Of a stretch of 64,000 nt of DNA, positions 9,457 to 21,100 are shown in pieces. Source of the stretch: Metarhizium brunneum (Eukaryota > Ascomycota > Sordariomycetes > Hypocreales > Clavicipitaceae). A model generated the notes under the pieces. It ran no database searches. It was not told the DNA's origin and saw only the letters and a program-made list of their open reading frames with translations. Positions within the stretch are counted from its first letter, which is position 1; every line of letters starts with the position of its first letter. The stretch is taken from positions 2,976,001 through 3,040,000 of the forward strand of contig NC_089424.1 of NCBI RefSeq assembly GCF_013426205.1. Reading direction: 5' to 3'. Made by a program: the position numbers and the translations under genes.

Positions 9457-12011
9457 GATTGCTCGGCCAAGATGCTGAGAGAGGCTGCCACGATGTTTCT
9501 GATGGCGACGACCAGAATGTGACTGGGCCAAAGGCTGCGTGTGCGACGTCGGCGTACCAGCTGTCAAGTCAGGGCCGGTTGCTCTTTCCCCCGGCAGGCG
9601 TCAAGTCGAGCAGCCTTTTGGACGCCCGGAATCCAGAAAAGCGCTCACGAGAAGAGCGATTCGGTGCTCACGGTGAGGCAATTGTGAGCAGACACGAGGA
9701 AGATAGCAGACTGGACTCTGATGAAACCCAGGCGTTGCGGCAGCACCACATGGGGGAAAAAAGTGATGCGGCTTGTCTGCCAAGGTTGGCTTGGCTCTGG
9801 GCCACTTGAACGCGCGCCCCGCAGCCGTTGAACTGACAGGAACAGGAGCAAGGGGGGTCAAATGGTCAACCAGACTCTTCACAATGTTGAGATATGACCT
9901 CAAGTGCTGTGCAGGAGGGCGATGGCTGTCAGTGATTGGCTGTGGGTTGCCGATGCACCACAACAGCTGCGACAATACGGAGTACTCCGTACATCTCCAG
10001 GCACATGTGTTGGTTATCAATTATTGCTAGCTGCTGATTGCACGTAGATACCGAGTCTGGCTTGTGACACTCGGTGTTGGCCCAGCTCGGTGCCGCTGGT
10101 TCAATTGAATCTGAATCTGAGGGGGTTCAAAATATCCAATACGGGCCTAGAAGCGTCCCTGGCAACATGTAAAATCTGTGCATCGTCGTCGATTCGTCAA
10201 TAAGCTCATGGAGACTACTCCGTAAAGTGACTGACAGAAACTATAACATCTGAGGAGGCACTAGACGCTTTTCGGAGCAAACCCTCCTTAAACCGGAGGG
10301 CGATGGGACGGGGAACGAATGGTATTAGTAGCACGGGAATCCAGCACAATATACAGAGGGCCCTATAGGGGCACGAGTAGTTGAATTTATGCTGTCAAAG
10401 CATGGGCTAACAATAGTAACAAGTGTCAACAGTGTTTTTGCTCACCAAGGGTTAGGGTTAGGGGTAATTGTGCCGAGCCACGCCGCCTATTCTATCACCT
10501 ACCCTAGACACCAAATTGTCCGAATCTGCATCAACACCATTGACACATACATCGCGACTCCAACTACCTGCACGCCAAACCGGCAAGCATGCACCGCAAA
10601 CATGGGCCCAAAATCCCATAATGAGCTCAACTCAGAACTCTGCTGCACCCGTCTAGGATTGCTCGCGTTGTGCCTGGATCCAGTCCCCACAGCAAAACAC
10701 TAGTTGACGGTTCGTCATTTTGCCCGCGGCGCTCGGTGCCATGCGCCGACACCCGCACGACTCCCGACGAGCCGAGACCGGGGTCTCTCCGACATCCCAC
10801 TGGCATGAACCTCTGGTGTTGGTGAGGCTTTCAAGTTTCGGCATGACCGTGTTATTGGAGCATAACGAGCCTATTCTGTTTACAAAACTTAGCAGTCTTG
10901 CACTTGGACGGGTGGCATCTTTTTTCCCGACCCGGTGTTTGTACGGGTCAGGGCATCACGTTGGATTCGGAAGATGCGGCACATGTCAGTCAGCCTCAAT
11001 TGCTCAAGTCCTTGGTCAAGTATTACAATGCCGCACGTTACGACGGGGTCATGTTCTACACGAAAATAGAATTGTTCGAACAAAAAAAAAAGGCGTGAAA
11101 TATCCCAGTTATTGCGGTTCCTACTTCTCCATGTGCACGACGAGCCTCGACTTTTCTAATTCCATTCACGCCCTGCTAGATGCCTTCCTCCACAGGCTTA
11201 CACGATGCGGTGAATCATCAAGACGGCGTGTACTTGCCCCTTTTCATCCTCGGGCGATGAGATCATTACGACGGCCGTCCAAGGAAGCCATGATTTCTCA
11301 TCCATTTATGCTCGCCCCAGAAAACCCTTCCTCTAGCCCCAGAAAACTAGGCCGGTGACACCATCGGTACAAGGTACCCCCAGATTCGTCGGGTGGCTGC
11401 GTGCAGAACCAAGTACCCGCTACAAAATGCGAGCCACTCCCGTCTGCCCACCAGCCAATCATGCTTCGCCGTTCAACATCGCGGAAGCAATGGCGTCGAT
11501 GTCGTGATCGCTCCCAAACGCAAAGCGGACGTTTCGTTTGGCCTCCCTTGGGGCTGGCCGTGGACGACAAGACAGAGCATTGCTCGGACAAGTGGTCGGA
11601 AAGTGTATGATGTGTGTTTTGAGAAAGCAATGCACCACGCAATTAGTCAGGGCGAATAGACACCACCCCCTTCCTCCGCCTGAAATCACACACATCCTCG
11701 GACTTAAACAACCGTGGAATCTCCTTCCTGTAGCCGTACCCTCGTCTTCTTTGCCCTTCCATTCTACCCATAGAAGGTGTTGCCGTAATACTGTCTACTC
11801 GTCAGCGTCAGATTCATTCTTATAATCTCCACATCTCTCCCGCCAGTTGAAGGGGCCAATACCTGGGTAACGAGATATAAGCAAGCATCGGTCCCTCGGC
11901 AAGCCTTTGGTTCACCACCTCCAGCGCCATCCCAAAGATTCTGTCGCTTCTTGAGCTCTGCCAGCCACAGAGAACACTTGGGCTGTATACTCGACATCGC
12001 AGCACACAACC
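9457..12011. other. Gene-free interval of 2.5 kb
   Basis: No coding region is supported on either strand. A full TACGGAGTACTCCGTA palindrome lies at 9976-9991 and a half copy near 10216. A short interstitial telomere-like stretch, agggttagggttagggg, lies at 10448-10464. The right end is the PAPS-reductase promoter and leader. Confidence 0.55.
10448..10464 (+). repeat. Short interstitial telomere-like repeat
   Basis: Two and a half copies of the fungal telomere unit TTAGGG in tandem (agggttagggttagggg) inside otherwise unique intergenic DNA. Too short to be a former chromosome end by itself; such short tracts can arise by chance or telomerase action at breaks. Confidence 0.6.
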
Positions 12012-12920
12012 ATGGCCTCAGTCATGTCAGAACCCGTCTCTCGCTCGTCCCTAGTTGACGAAAAAGTCGAGCCCGAATCAGGATATGCCTCAGGGCAGTC
12101 CGACTACTCGCCCGAGGAGGAGCCCTCCCGACCAGATGTCTTCCTGACAAAGGCCCACGTCGAATACCTCAACAAGCAAATGGAGCCCATGCACCCGATG
12201 GACATTCTGCGATTCTGCAAGATCCTGTTCCCCAACCTGTTCCAGTCAACGGCGTTTGGGCTCACCGGGCTCGCCACCATGGACATGCTCTCCAAGATCC
12301 AGGACGAGAACCCAGAGTCCAAGCCCGTCCAGCTCATCTTCCTCGACACCCTGTACCACTTCAAGGAGACGCACGAGCTGCTGGCCCGCGTCAAGGCGCG
12401 CTACCCAAACGTCCCCGTCAACGTCTTCAAGCCCGATGGCATGGACACGGTGGAGCAGTTTGAGGAGACGTACGGCCAGGAGCTGTGGAACACGGCCGAC
12501 GAGATGTACGACTGGATCGTCAAGGTCGAGCCTCTCCAGCGGGCATACGAGGAGCTCAAGGTGACGGCTGTCCTCAACGGCCGCCGCCGCTCCCAAGGCG
12601 CTGCCCGGGGCTCAATCCCCATCATCGAGCTCGACGAGGAGCGCAACGTCATCAAGATCAACCCCATGGCCACCTGGTCGTTCACCCAAGTCAACGAGTA
12701 CATCAAGGAGCACAGCGTGCCCTACAACGCGCTCCTTGACCAGGGATACAAGTCCGTCGGCGACTGGCACTCCACCTCCCCCGTCAAAGAGGGTGAGGAT
12801 GAGCGTGCCGGCCGCTGGAAGGGCAAGTCCAAGACCGAGTGTGGCATCCACAACAAGAAATCCAGATATTCCAAGTTTGTTGCCGAGATGGAAGCAAAGC
12901 AAGTTGCTCCCGTCTCATAA
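12012..12920 (+). CDS. MET16: Phosphoadenylyl-sulfate (PAPS) reductase
   Basis: Thioredoxin-dependent enzyme of sulfate assimilation that reduces PAPS to sulfite and adenosine 3',5'-bisphosphate in the cytosol. It is one exon of 302 residues. After an acidic ~35-residue N-tail, the adenine-nucleotide alpha-hydrolase fold shows FGLTGLATMDML near residue 82, the IFLDTLYHFKETHELL strand/helix, GRRRSQGAARG binding the phosphate groups, and the C-terminal catalytic KTECGIH with the single active-site Cys near residue 277. The lack of a second Cys pair at the usual Fe-S positions fits the PAPS (not APS) type. Siroheme synthase for the next enzyme of the pathway is 11 kb away, not adjacent. Confidence 0.96.
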   Translation: MASVMSEPVSRSSLVDEKVEPESGYASGQSDYSPEEEPSRPDVFLTKAHVEYLNKQMEPMHPMDILRFCKILFPNLFQSTAFGLTGLATMDMLSKIQDENPESKPVQLIFLDTLYHFKETHELLARVKARYPNVPVNVFKPDGMDTVEQFEETYGQELWNTADEMYDWIVKVEPLQRAYEELKVTAVLNGRRRSQGAARGSIPIIELDEERNVIKINPMATWSFTQVNEYIKEHSVPYNALLDQGYKSVGDWHSTSPVKEGEDERAGRWKGKSKTECGIHNKKSRYSKFVAEMEAKQVAPVS

Positions 12921-13674
12921 GAAGAAAAAAGGACCGCCCTGACCCTGTGGCATCTACACACACCATTTTGTGTGTGTGCGTTTCTGGCAGCCACCTTTGC
13001 CAGCTAAACCATTCTTTCTTTTAATGAATCCATGAATTTTTCCTGCACATCGACTAAAAAGGAGTTGGGGGTACTGGTTCATCAGGCACGCACATTCTGC
13101 TCCTGGTGATTTGTCTTTTTTGTTTATGAGTCAAGATGCATTGTCCAAGAGTGTATCTGGCCCGGCGTTTGGAGCAAGGCAGCGTGCGTGGAGTGGAATT
13201 TTCGACGGAAAGAAACCTATGCGTGCATAATAGTTAGCGCAACATAGAGTGACGAAAAAATCAATCAGAAAATTGTAAAAAAAATCCTCTCATGAGCCGT
13301 ACATGCCACCGTGGACGTCCATCGACGTTGGGAATTTGAACAAACCGCGTGATGCAACTTGGGCTGTTACCCCGCGCGGCCATCTGATTGGTGCGCGGGA
13401 AGTGGGCGACGGCCAGGCGAAAAAGAACCAGACCACAAACGGACTTGCCAGCCGCGAGCCTATGTACTTGCACTCCCGCGATATCTGAACACAATTTTTT
13501 TTTCATCTTCACGATTCAAGACGCGTTGTATATGTGGTTGCTAGTATTGCGAGTACTATACTGCTTGTAGTCCCAGTTGGTCCTGCGCCCGGTGAACAAA
13601 ACCGCCCGAGTGCCACCTTGTACCAGACAGAAGAAAACATAAGACAAGGGCAAAGGCAACACCGTCCGTCACAA
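12921..13674. other. Intergenic between MET16 and TYW3 genes
   Basis: Holds the PAPS-reductase 3' UTR and the TYW3 promoter. T-rich and A-rich runs occur at 13490-13505 and 13256-13284. No gene seen. Confidence 0.55.
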
Positions 13675-14687
13675 ATGCAACGGCGGCCGCACCTCCCCGG
13701 CCCGTCGCAAGCCTTTGCCGAGAAAAAGACCAAGATCCTGGACCGACTCGCCGTGCCGGAAGCCGAATACACGGACCTCTCGCCCAAGGGAACCGTCGAC
13801 AAGGGCATCCGCCGCCTCATCGACGAGATCAACAGCACAGACGGCTTCGTAACGACCAGCAGCTGCGCAGGCAGAGTCAGCGTCTTCCTGGAAGGCAGAA
13901 AGGCGGCAGAATCCTCAGACGCAGACGCCGGCGCAGGCGCAGATGAGCAGCCCCCAGCACAGGTAGCCGGCGTCGGGGGCAAGGGCGCCGGCGGAACGTG
14001 GCTGTATGTCTCGCACGATCCGGTCCAGGGCCAAGACTGGCTGCAGACCCTGGCTTTGGAGGACGGGGAGGCCCGGCGCACGGGGAGGTTGATTCACTTC
14101 AAGTTTGAGCCCATGGTGAGCGAAAGACGGCCGCTGCTGTTTGTTCCTGGTTGCCCGCGGATAACGAGAGCTTACGTGACTTGTGTGAAAAACAACAACA
14201 GATCCTCCATGTTCTTACGGCCTCGCTTGCCCACGCGCAGCTGCTCCTGCGCTCTGCGCTGCAGGCGGGCTTTAGGGAATCGGGCGCGGTGAATTTGACG
14301 GCGGACTCCGAAGCCGCGGCGGCGCCCATGGTGGCCGTTCGGTCCATGGGGCTCGGGTTTGAGTCTCTGGTCGGGCATGAGCTCGAGGGGAAGCGGTACG
14401 CGCTCGTGTCCGGCTCGTATCTGCGGGCGTTGATGGATATTGGGAACGAGCGGTTTTCCGAGAACACGAGGCGGATTGAGAGGTTCCGCGGCGCGTTCAG
14501 GGAGAGTCTGGCCAGGATGGGCTCTGACGGGCGTCAGTGGGAGGATCCTGCGGCGAGGAGGGAGAGAATGCGGGCTGAAGGGCTGCGGAGGAAGGCTACG
14601 GCGGCGGAGGGTGTTGTCGATGAGGATAATGGCGGGAGGGAGAGTGCCGATGACTTGTACGTTGCATTAGACTTTGGTTTGGCGTAG
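13675..14687 (+). CDS. TYW3: tRNA wybutosine-synthesizing protein 3 (TYW3)
   Basis: S-adenosylmethionine-dependent methyltransferase that acts on N4 of the modified G37 base during wybutosine synthesis in tRNA-Phe. Exons 13675..14115 and 14202..14687 are joined across an 86-bp GTGAGC...CAG intron that keeps phase 0, giving 308 residues. The family hallmark is FVTTSSCAGRVSVFLEG near residue 60, followed by GGTWLYVSHD, IHFKFEPM at the exon junction and ILHVLTASLAHAQLLLRSALQAGFRESG after it. Further C-terminal are VAVRSMGLGFESLVG and LVSGSYLRALMDIGNERF. An acidic, Ala-rich insertion near residues 85-105 is not part of the core fold. The gene is convergent with MIC19. Confidence 0.93.
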
Positions 14688-15277
14688 GCGTTCTGGGATA
14701 AATGAGCTCTGTTGGCAGAGTAGCTGGGCTCTCGTAACTCGGGTGTAATGCGTTGAGCAAAGGTATATATATTTGGCCTGTGGTCGGTGATGGTGTGGCT
14801 TGCAACCGGGAACGGGGTATAGATACGGTCGTATGTGTAGAGTTGGGAGTCACAGATTGTTTGACACACAAGGTACGTGCAACTTTGCCGCCCATGGTAC
14901 TGCCAATTCTTGGTAGTACTATGCTGGCGAATCCCGGACCACAAGGCAAAAAGACGCCTTGTCAGAGACTGTGACCGCCCTGGTTGATACAAGTCCATCA
15001 TACAGTGTTGCAGCATGGCTTCAACACGACACCGGCTGACGAGTGACGGTCAAACAGGTTTGTACATTGTTTATTCTCTATACCGCTTCTCCAATGCAGT
15101 AATGTACACGGCTAGCCTCGTAGCTTTTGCTTGCTTTCCCATCTCGTAACCCCATCCGGCGGCTGTCAGTGCCCCAAGCAGCATGTAAATACCAGTAAAA
15201 TAACCCCCCCCGATCTAGCAGAGCACGCTCATACGGTTCCCCTAGACAGGCGAAAAACCGGCCCAGCACCCGTTGTT
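14688..15277. other. Convergent intergenic region
   Basis: Between the TYW3 and MIC19 3' ends; nothing beyond A+T-rich probable polyadenylation sequence (ggtatatatattt at about 14761). Confidence 0.55.
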
Positions 15278-15935
15278 TTATGACGTGATCTTGTCGACCC
15301 AAGTCTTCTCCAACTTCTTCACCTCGGCCTTGAAGTCCTCCACCTCCTGCCAGCAATCCAGCGGCCGGCGGTCGTGCTCCCTCAAGCATCGAATCACAGC
15401 GCCGCGGGCGTTCTCAACGCTCTCTGGTAGCTCGCGGACCTTTTTCCTCTCATCCAGCTTGCGCCGCATTTCGTCAACCTCCTTTCCGAGCGAGAAGCTG
15501 CTGAGCTTGTTCTCGTCGCTGTTTTCCGACGACGCAATCTTCTCGTGGGCAACACTGAGAGCCTCGGATTCCTTCTTCTGGAGCTTCTTGAGCTCTTCGG
15601 CCACGCGCGCCTGGACATGCTGCTCGATCAATTTGGCGCGGGAGGCGTCGGTCTGTCATGTTGTGTTGGTTAGCAGACGACTCGCATTGACACACGCAGC
15701 GGCTTGTGGGCGATCCAGAAGCGGATCAGGAACGAGAATCAGGAAGTTGGTACTCCGTACCTCTGGGCTGGACTTTAGCGAATCGAGGACTTCGACGGAG
15801 ACGCTGGGAGGCCCTGAGCTGCTCGAGACGATGGTTAGCGGTGCCATTGTTGCAGCCCCGGGGGCGGTCGAGTTGGACTTACGCCTTCCACTCGTACTGG
15901 CCATTGGCCTCTTGCTTTGACGCGTTGGCACCCAT
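15278..15935 (-). CDS. MIC19: MICOS complex subunit MIC19
   Basis: Intermembrane-space component of the MICOS complex that shapes cristae junctions. Exons are 15935..15883, 15818..15761 and 15652..15278 (introns of 64 and 108 bp, GTAAGT...CAG and GTACGG...CAG), giving 161 residues. The N-terminus MGANASKQEANGQYEWK has Gly2 in a myristoylation context, as in MIC19 orthologues. A middle coiled coil (ARVAEELKKLQKKESEALS) follows. The C-terminal helix pair contains two Cys spaced C-X10-C (RCLREHDRRPLDCWQEV), the fungal MIC19 variant of the CHCH fold. The second intron donor lies inside a GGTACTCCGTAC half-palindrome on the opposite strand. Length and order match the family well. Confidence 0.9.
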
Positions 15936-17172
15936 CTTGTCGAGCTCAATGGCAGTGCGACAATTATGTTTCTCTGGCGGCTCGCGATCCGGTCTGCGAC
16001 CTGGAAATTTCCGGCACCAGTTCGGCTGCGTCACTTCCCGGGGGCCAAGTTTTGGTGCCTGAGGCGTTGTTGGTCCCCGGGCTGCACCCGAGTTGCATCA
16101 CTCGCAAGCCCCGCGGTGGCTGGGCACTCTGTCCTCGATGTGGCTGTGCCGCCATTTGTCGCGACTCGCACACTGGCAAGCAAGCAGTCCTCTAGATCTC
16201 AAGAAGAATGTCATAGTTGCTCGGCGGCGTCAAATTATTCACATCTAGTCACTTTACTCGACGAGATCTCAAGTACACAAACAAGCGGATGCTTGGTGTC
16301 ATAAGCGGTAAATGCCGACTCTTCACAAAGGATACATTGTTCCAACGGGAACGCAGTCTTGCAACTGTTGGCCCATTGTTGTACGGCCGCATGAGCTCAT
16401 CGACGGGTGACAAAGCCGCTGCTGCAACAATGAAGCCAAGGCGCATTCTGTGATTGCCAATGAAAGAAGTCTTTATCTTACGTAAGTTCCCAGCAAAATA
16501 ATGGGATGCCTGCCTTGGCGCCTGCATGCATCATTATCGCCATGACCCGATACAATAAGAAGCTACCCAAGTTATGGCTCATTGAAGCGATGGTGAAAAG
16601 AAAAAAACCTCGTATACGAAGCGAGAAATCGTGTCCACGGTTCAACTTTACCATGCAGGGGCATGGTGGAGGTAACAATCTGTCTTGGGCCGAATTGAGC
16701 CATCTCTCTGCATCAAAGGGGAATCGACAGGTATCAGGTCAGTCCTGATTGTATTAGACGGGGTCGACTATTGAAATATGAAATCCAAGGTTGTTGTCGA
16801 GTTGTTTGGTACTGCAAGGTCCAGGCACCACTCGCCCGCCCCAGCATCCAGGTTCCAATGTCCAAAAATGCCCGAATGGGCCAGCAATAGTGTGGACTTG
16901 GTTTCTTGACACTGTGTCGTGCTTCCGCCGTTATCTGACCAACGTACTAGTAGTATGACGGGTTCCCCGCAACCATCGGTCAAGCGAAGGCAGAGGCGGA
17001 GAAGATGCTAGTCTAATAGTGAGTATGTAGTATCAACATTGTGAAAAGCTTTATTGAACTTCTTCGTGGTGCCCCAATCGCGTTACCTTGGCGATGCTGG
17101 GTTTGGCACGGCAGCGCGTTCTTCGATTGGAGGCCACATTTTCCTCAACACGCCACTACAAAGACGAGCCAT
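15936..17172. other. Intergenic between MIC19 and the Myb/SANT-like gene
   Basis: About 1.2 kb with no supported gene. Left part is the MIC19 promoter; base composition becomes more A+T-rich toward the right, where the Myb/SANT-like gene ends. Confidence 0.5.
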
Positions 17173-18141
17173 CTATACATTTTGGCCAAAATCTGAAGCT
17201 ATCCACGCCATTTTAAGCTCATTTGACACGAGAGCATTCCATATGATCGCATTTCTCGGGTCTTTCAGAAGCCATGAAAGAACCCGAAGAACCAGGGTCA
17301 CCCCATGTTCCTCGCGAAGCCTCTGCGCATCTATACAGGCCTTCTCAAGGTCCTCGGCGCCTACTGGTTGGATTATGATATTATGCTTCCCCCCCTGTCT
17401 AGCTATCCCGTCAATGACTTTGGAGAGGGCGATGAATGCAGCTAGTTGCTGGGGTTCCCCCTTCTGAAGACCGTCTAGGAGCGTAGCAGGCAGTGTCGGA
17501 CTAGGCGTTGAACTTTGTGACGTCGCTCGCAAAGTGCGCCGCCGCTTTCGAGGCTGTTGGACAACAATATCACCACTATGATCGCCATCTTCAACGGAGG
17601 TCAGCGGCGATGAGGCATTGTCCATACTATGAGCGCATCTTTTCAACCAATCGGTAACGCACGAGTGGCGACTAGATTCCACGACATTTGCATCGCCAAC
17701 TTTTATAGTATCGGCTTTGGTCAAGTCTTGGCCGGCCGGAGCCTCGAGGGAGAAAATCTCAAGCCATTCGTTATAGTCAATCGCGTCATTTGTTAGTAAG
17801 GGTTGCGATGTGACTGCTTTGCCGTTTCTTGGGTATTTTGACCGAATCAGATGGATGTTTTGGTCGCTCATACGCAGCGTCTTTGTTTCCGGATTGTACG
17901 TTGTGCCAGGCCGCTCCGCTGCATCGCGAAATGCCCTCCAGAAACATCGTAAGTAATTATGCTTGTTCTCGAGTTTCTTTACAGTCCAATTTTCATCAGG
18001 AAACTTTACTTCCATGTCCTTGACCAATGACTTGCATAGTTCTCGAAATGCCGTCTTTTTAACACTTAAAAGGGGGTTATTCCGCCGGGCCTTGAGCAAT
18101 AACTCGAGAAAATACAGCGTTATTGACTTATTCCAAGACAT
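17173..18141 (-). CDS. Myb/SANT-like DNA-binding domain protein
   Basis: Intronless ORF of 322 residues. Residues ~1-95 have the Myb/SANT-like pattern: a starting Trp (MSWNKSITLYFLELLLKAR), a second helix, a Trp (DENWTVKKLENKHNYLR) and the recognition-helix region FWRAFRDA. They end with a Tyr/Asn-rich step and a YNEWLEIFS motif near residue 125. The central part has a basic stretch QPRKRRRTLRA, a likely nuclear localisation signal near residue 205. The C-terminal third is hydrophobic-helical (HGVTLVLRVLSWLLKD). This domain class occurs in transcription regulators and as an accessory protein of some DNA transposons in fungi. No transposase ORF is adjacent, and I did not find flanking inverted repeats. 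Codon use is less GC-biased than the neighbouring housekeeping genes, so acquisition or domestication is possible. Confidence 0.75.
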   Translation of the reverse strand: MSWNKSITLYFLELLLKARRNNPLLSVKKTAFRELCKSLVKDMEVKFPDENWTVKKLENKHNYLRCFWRAFRDAAERPGTTYNPETKTLRMSDQNIHLIRSKYPRNGKAVTSQPLLTNDAIDYNEWLEIFSLEAPAGQDLTKADTIKVGDANVVESSRHSCVTDWLKRCAHSMDNASSPLTSVEDGDHSGDIVVQQPRKRRRTLRATSQSSTPSPTLPATLLDGLQKGEPQQLAAFIALSKVIDGIARQGGKHNIIIQPVGAEDLEKACIDAQRLREEHGVTLVLRVLSWLLKDPRNAIIWNALVSNELKMAWIASDFGQNV

Positions 18142-21100
18142 GATGAACTATTGAGAATAATAAAGAGTTAGTATGGCCGCTGATGCCGTAAGATAAGGAG
18201 ATATACCTGATAAAAGATGTAGTTATGTCAATTGGGTTGATAGCTTCTACTCCGTAGCTGCTGACGATTTGCCCGACCTTGCTGATGAAAAGAATACCAG
18301 ACCATAGAAGGCGGTGAAAAATCATTGCTGAATTTGGCAAAGATCAGTCGGGAAAAGTTAAAACGGTGGAAAATCCCCACTCTCACTGGTGGCCCAAGTC
18401 TCCTCTCAGCCAGCTAGCTTTCAGCCGCGGTTTTTAGGATCACAGCCAAAGTATGGTCTGTGCTCGTGGTGACATGCATCCTGCCCCAGCTGCATTGCAG
18501 ACTAGGTCTATTCATTTAGGTGGTCAATCATTACATTTATGCTGCTCTGGAGCCTGTCTGGTGAAAGAAAGTCCATTTCCACCGTCTGTCATTCTGTTCC
18601 GCTTTTTTTCTATTATGGGAAGAATACAGGCAGAAACATCCGACGCCAACATTTGCCAAGCCAAGCACCATTAATTTAACTTTCAAAGGGAGATGCAATA
18701 GTCGTGAGATTTCCAAGAGACTGTGATGGAGTATACTTTTTTGACGAGCAGGGAAAACTGTTTGGAGCCTCTTACTTTAGTATTGACTATGGAGGACCTT
18801 GGCAACTGGGATCCAGAGGCACACCAAAGGATAGCTACAGCCTATCAGTCACTGACAGTTGAAGTCGCGGATATCAGCTTCGGCCCCCAACTACCACTGC
18901 ATTGCGGAATTGTCAATGAAGTCAGAAGTAACGACAGCACTTTAGAGGACCTGAGCATCTGAGGAGCTGTGGAGGACGCTGCGCACTGTACGCCAAATTG
19001 GAAATGAGATTTGGGCCCTAGTTAACAAGCATAATTATTGGTACCGCAAAAGCGGGCTCTGAACCTGGATGACAATGGTCGTGCCAAGAACGTGACAGAT
19101 TGACAGGACCAAGGGCCGTAAGCAAAACGTGGGACTTGAATGAAGACAATCAACAGATCATATGATGCGTAAAACACTCCATGCACGTACATGCTCGGTT
19201 CCAATGATGGAGTATGAATGGGACGATGGCGAGTCGCTTCGGCGATGGGAGTCCACGATCATGTTGGGGATGAAACCTGCCTCAGCCGTGAAGGAGATGG
19301 ATAGAGTCTGGAGCTGGCGACTGGCGGGTGACGCATCTTCGGAACCCACGGCACGGCAATGTGATGTACTGGGCCTGCGAACAAGGCCGTTGGACACGGG
19401 GACATCATTTGCATAGCTTCAGGCTGTTTGAAGACGACGGACGACTGCAGAAATGCGTGGTATTATGACGGTACCGAAGGTTTTGCTTGTCTGCGTGCCT
19501 GCGTGAGGTTGGCGAATGGATGCTGGAGGGGCGCCAAACTCTTGGTACGCTCAGTGTTCCCCTGCATGTGACCCAAGCGTGCCCAGCAGCCACCCGCCGC
19601 CTAGCGTGCGCCATGGAACCCGCCAGCCGTCGAATGCCCAGGCAGTCCCTGACAAGACGACGACGGGGAGCGGCGGCAGGGGACAGTTTCAAAAAGTTGG
19701 GGCCCTTACTTGGTGGCACCAGAGCCAGTCAGGGCCCGTCGTCAGTCAGCAACTGGCGGCCAATCAGTGGTCAGCCAGAGCAGGCCAGCCATTCACGAGT
19801 CGCCCTGCAAGACGCAGGTGCACCCGTCGAAATCGTGGCTGCGTGGGATCTGGTCGACGTAACCGCCACCATGACTCTCTTCCCGTGGCGCTTCAGCGAA
19901 ATGCCGCAATGGCTAACAAAGCGGCAACGGCAGAAAGAAAAAAAAGGGGGGGGGGGAGGAGGAGAAGGGAAAAAAAGAACAAAAAGAGACAGCAGTAGAC
20001 AATCATGCTGGAGACGACGTTCAGGGGCCGTTGAGGAAGAAAAGACTAAGAGGGGCGCTGAACACCAAATGGGCAGCATTGAACTCCGTGAACATGCCAA
20101 TACGCAGTCGTGCCCATTCATCTCGTTCGAGCATGGGAGCATGGCAACACTTGTTCTGGAACCCCTGCCGAACAGGCCGCGACGCGCAAAGAAAAAAGGA
20201 CGGCGCCAGCCAATCGTTGGGCTGGGGCCCGTCCATTGCCCGTGCACAAGAACTCTTCATCTGGTCTTTCTTGGATCGACCTGTGCATCCTGTCGTCTCC
20301 ATTGTTTGCTGCCAGGGTGTGCCCAGGGGTCGACCCAGCATGTCGAATGTTCGGCTCTTCATCCAGTGTCCACGAAATGTCGACTTTGTGTTATTGCGCT
20401 TTGCTTTTTGCCTTCATATCTGAGATGTCTCGTCCACTTTTTTCTTCGGTCTCTTCTGCGGGTTTTCTTCTTTCCTTTCCCTCGCGCCAGCCTCTCTGGC
20501 GTTACATCCGAGCATCTCACGTTTTACATTCCTGAGCAGTTTGAGTTTGGCCTTGCTAAGCGCTGGCCCTGTCGACCACCAACATCATCGGCCCCCGGCT
20601 CGTCTCAAGACCTCTCGTCGACCTTGGGCATTTCTCTGCGCGGCTGGACGCAGCTTCGTTTGCTTCATTCCTGATTCACTCGTTTGGCGTCACCACATAA
20701 GACGTTCGTAAATCCCTTCTCAGGTTGCACAAGGACAATATTGCGAAATCGTCATCGGCCGTACTTTCGCAACCCGTTGCTTCGCTGCTTTATTTTACCA
20801 GACCCCTTCTTTCCGCAGCCTGGCGCTGCTTGAAACCCCCAGCATCCTCGAACTCGAGCAAAAAAGTAAAAAAACAAAAACACCGCATCGACTTTTTCTG
20901 GCTTGCGTCTCGTTGCCTGGTTTGGATTGTTTGGCGGATCAACAGACGCCGTCCGACGCCATCCAACGCCATCGTTTCGCCTCTTCTTGCGCGAGCCAAG
21001 GGATCTACCAAAGAGGAACCAGGAACAGAGTTTGGTTGAGTGTGACGCCGCGTGGAGCATTCCGCCGATACACCAGCATTCCCTTGTTTTGCTGTCAACA

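Noticed and set aside
19487..20674. 395-codon ORF on the plus strand
   Set aside because: Low-complexity, overlapping open frames on both strands, purine and homopolymer runs inside; no family features.
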